From positions 1 to 7,588 of the forward strand of contig JAHEHB010000269.1 of assembly GCA_024644775.1 (NCBI GenBank): 7,588 nucleotides of DNA, written 5' to 3'. This DNA comes from Deltaproteobacteria bacterium. Lineage in GTDB: Bacteria > Desulfobacterota > Desulfobacteria > Desulfobacterales > SURF-15. Shown here in pieces: positions 6,384 through 7,588 of the stretch (its first letter is position 1; every line of letters begins with the position of its first letter). The position numbers and the translations under genes are program-made. The notes under the pieces are model-generated. The model did not search any database and had not been told where the DNA came from. It saw nothing but the letters and a program-made list of their open reading frames with translations.

Positions 6384-7051
6384 TCCTCGCCTCCTTTTTT
6401 CTCTTTAAATTTTTCCGAGAAAATATGGATATTTCTTAAAATTGTACTTTTCCTTAGATACTCAGCCTGCTCTGCATCTCCTGCCTCAAACGATCGGATG
6501 ATCGCTTCGTGATTTTCTATGGAAGCTTTCAGCCGGCCCGGAGCCGTAAGCACCTCAACCCGATATCGTTTCGTCTGCTTCACAAAAGTTTCGATCATTT
6601 GAATGAGTCGCTGGTTGTTACTGGCATTGACCAGGGTTTCATGGAACTTAAGATTTAGCCTGAAATAGGCGGTGATATTTTCTTTTTCCGCCAACTCCTT
6701 CATTTTGCTATGAATTTTTTTTAACTTCCGAAGCACTTCTGGATCCTGCTCCTTAACCGCTAAATAGGTCGCCAGACTTTCCAGATTTGCACGAATACGG
6801 TAGATATTTTCAGCTTCTTTTTGGGTGATCCAGGTCACGGATACCCCTTTTCGTGGCTCTCGACGGACAAACCCCTGACTTTCAAGGATCCGAAGCGCCT
6901 CACGAACAGGAGATCTGCTGACACCCAGCTTTTTGCACAGCGACTCTTCAATAATCCGTTGTCCGGGCTCTAAGGTACCAATGATAATCTTTTCCTCGAG
7001 GTCTCGAACAATGTGCTCGGCAAGACTCTGATATTTAAAGGTATTTCTCAT
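6380..7051 (-). CDS. GntR-family transcriptional regulator, FadR/FCD subfamily
   Basis: This 223-residue DNA-binding regulator has an N-terminal winged helix (about 5-75) with the GntR signature: IIIGTLEPGQRIIEESLCKK (22-41), LGVSRSPVREALRILESQG (42-60) and the wing at VRREPRKGVSVT (62-73). Residues about 80-212 form the all-helical FCD ligand domain (LESLATYLAV, FRLNLKFHETLV, NHEAIIRSFEAGD). In metal-binding FCD proteins the ligands are Asp, His, His and His. Here they appear as Asn133, His137, His181 and probably Ser202, so the metal site looks altered. AAAGG lies 5 bases before the ATG. It heads the leftward operon and its promoter and the divergent promoter both carry TTGTNNACAA palindromes, typical operators for this family. 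It is most likely an autoregulating repressor of the whole divergent cluster, relieved by a pathway carboxylate. Confidence 0.92.
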   Translation of the reverse strand: MRNTFKYQSLAEHIVRDLEEKIIIGTLEPGQRIIEESLCKKLGVSRSPVREALRILESQGFVRREPRKGVSVTWITQKEAENIYRIRANLESLATYLAVKEQDPEVLRKLKKIHSKMKELAEKENITAYFRLNLKFHETLVNASNNQRLIQMIETFVKQTKRYRVEVLTAPGRLKASIENHEAIIRSFEAGDAEQAEYLRKSTILRNIHIFSEKFKEKKGGEE

Positions 7052-7092
7052 AACGGCCTTTGTTATTCAGTTTGTTGGAATCATATACATTT

Positions 7093-7104
7093 ATTGTATT
7101 CAAT
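7093..7104. promoter_or_regulatory. Imperfect GntR-type operator over the leftward -10
   Basis: ATTGTATTCAAT differs from the perfect ATTGTATACAAT at 7107-7118 by one base, with only 2 bp between the two. On the minus strand it overlaps the -10 box (7105-7100) of the regulator's promoter. Tandem sites on one face would allow cooperative binding and tight autorepression. Role inferred from sequence similarity to the neighbouring palindromes. Confidence 0.55.
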
Positions 7105-7128
7105 AGATTGTATACAATAATATGTCAA
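7100..7128 (-). promoter_or_regulatory. Sigma70-type promoter of the gntR-led operon
   Basis: On the minus strand TTGACA (7128-7123) is a perfect -35. After 17 bases comes TATTGA (7105-7100), a weak -10. Transcription would start near 7093, about 40 bases before the regulator ATG. The spacer is largely filled by the palindrome at 7107-7118. The weak -10 is credited mainly because the layout matches the divergent promoter base for base. Confidence 0.65.
7107..7118. promoter_or_regulatory. GntR-type operator in the leftward promoter spacer
   Basis: ATTGTATACAAT is a perfect 12-bp palindrome lying between the -35 and -10 of the regulator's promoter. It has the TTGTNNACAA form and the T/G-T...A-C/A symmetry common to FadR-subfamily operators. 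Occupancy would block RNA polymerase. Confidence 0.75.
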
Positions 7129-7175
7129 GACAAATAAGACCACATTAAAAAAAAGAGAACTGTCTATTAATTTTC

Positions 7176-7204
7176 TTGACAAACGATTGTCGACAATCTA
7201 TTAT
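7176..7204 (+). promoter_or_regulatory. Strong sigma70-type promoter of the amidohydrolase gene
   Basis: TTGACA (7176-7181), a 17-base spacer, and TATTAT (7199-7204) give 6 of 6 and 5 of 6 consensus matches. Transcription would start near 7211, leaving a leader of about 64 bases before the ATG at 7275. The spacer contains the 14-bp palindrome at 7185-7198. Confidence 0.8.
7185..7198. promoter_or_regulatory. GntR-type operator in the rightward promoter spacer
   Basis: GATTGTCGACAATC is a perfect 14-bp palindrome occupying bases 4-17 of the 17-base promoter spacer. It shares ATTGTNNACAAT with the site at 7107-7118 and sits at the same distance from its TTGACA. Only the two central bases differ (CG versus AT). 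Confidence 0.78.
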
Positions 7205-7274
7205 CGAAATAATCAAACCGCAACCGTGCAATCTATTTACTCACAGTTTTAAATCCACAAAGAGGCCGAAAACC

Positions 7275-7588
7275 ATGATTGATTTAACCAGCTTTCCGGT
7301 CATCGACCACCATTGCCATCCCTACGATCCAGAAAAAGCCGTCATGGAACCGGAATTTTTAGCCCGGGAATTTTTCCATGGCATGGGTGACATCCCGAAG
7401 CCTGAGGCCCTTAAAGCAAGACATTGGGGCGCAACAGAGGGACTTCGGTTCCACTTCCCTCATATGGGCGTTGTCAAAAGCATGGTATGCCAGCTATCCA
7501 GCGTTTTTGATTGCCCGGCGGAGCTAGATGCCGTAACCCAGGAGCGTAACCGCCGTGCTTCCGGTGACTTTGCTGCCTATGCCCGGCT
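7275..7588 (+). CDS. Metal-dependent amidohydrolase (TIM-barrel), N-terminal part, cut by window edge
   Basis: I translated 104 codons from ATG 7275 with no stop before the end. The N-terminus reads MIDLTSFPVIDHHCHP, where His13-Cys-His15 after the hydrophobic VID strand is the first metal-binding HxH motif of amidohydrolase-superfamily TIM barrels (Amidohydro_2 type). The remaining ligands lie outside the window. The stretch AREFFHGMGDIPKPEALKAR and the Cys72/Cys80 pair are not diagnostic. AGAGG lies 9 bases upstream of the ATG, a modest ribosome site. The gene is divergent from the regulator and shares its operator type, so it belongs to the same regulon. It could be a hydrolase of cyclic amides or a decarboxylase, both found in this superfamily. 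It may begin a rightward operon. Confidence 0.8.
   Translation, partial: MIDLTSFPVIDHHCHPYDPEKAVMEPEFLAREFFHGMGDIPKPEALKARHWGATEGLRFHFPHMGVVKSMVCQLSSVFDCPAELDAVTQERNRRASGDFAAYAR

Overview
The window reads as part of a chromosome from a strictly anaerobic bacterium, most plausibly a sulfate-reducing or syntrophic member of the Desulfobacterota. This is inferred from three things: a ferredoxin-like gene inside a catabolic operon, a structured GTCATTCCGG-type dispersed repeat of a kind common in those genomes, and clear Shine-Dalgarno and sigma70-type signals. No RNA gene or CRISPR array is visible.

Right-hand control region (7052-7274). A FadR-type GntR regulator is read leftward and a metal-dependent amidohydrolase, cut by the window edge, is read rightward. 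Each has its own promoter. Both promoters share one design: TTGACA, four bases, the perfect operator ATTGTNNACAAT, C, then TATT as the start of the -10. A third, imperfect operator covers the regulator's own -10 box. The simplest reading is that the regulator represses both directions until an effector binds.

Leftward cluster (7051 down to 2351). The order is GntR regulator, protein with two [4Fe-4S] clusters, Cys-rich protein of unknown family, amidase-signature hydrolase, MFS transporter. Junctions are tight: a 4-bp ATGA overlap, then gaps of 10, 91 and 5 bp. A ketopantoate reductase-family dehydrogenase follows after 155 bp and probably has its own promoter (2255-2283). Together these suggest uptake of a small carboxylated or amide compound by the MFS carrier, cleavage of C-N bonds by the amidase and the divergent amidohydrolase, reduction or oxidation of a 2-oxo/2-hydroxy acid by the dehydrogenase, and an electron-transfer step involving the Fe-S pair. 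The substrate cannot be named from sequence.

Left end (1-1133). A 308-bp intergenic stretch holds a 154-bp MITE-like element with nested inverted repeats and 9-bp flanking direct repeats, plus a perfect 12-bp palindrome. Beyond it lies the N-terminal 275 residues of a PurF (amidophosphoribosyltransferase) homologue. Its catalytic N-terminal cysteine is replaced by glycine and its oxyanion-hole Asn-Gly is altered, so it is unlikely to be a normal glutamine-using PurF.

The most interesting items are the twin operator-in-spacer promoters, the paired Fe-S/Cys-rich proteins of unknown function in an amide-catabolism setting, and the glutaminase-dead PurF-like protein.
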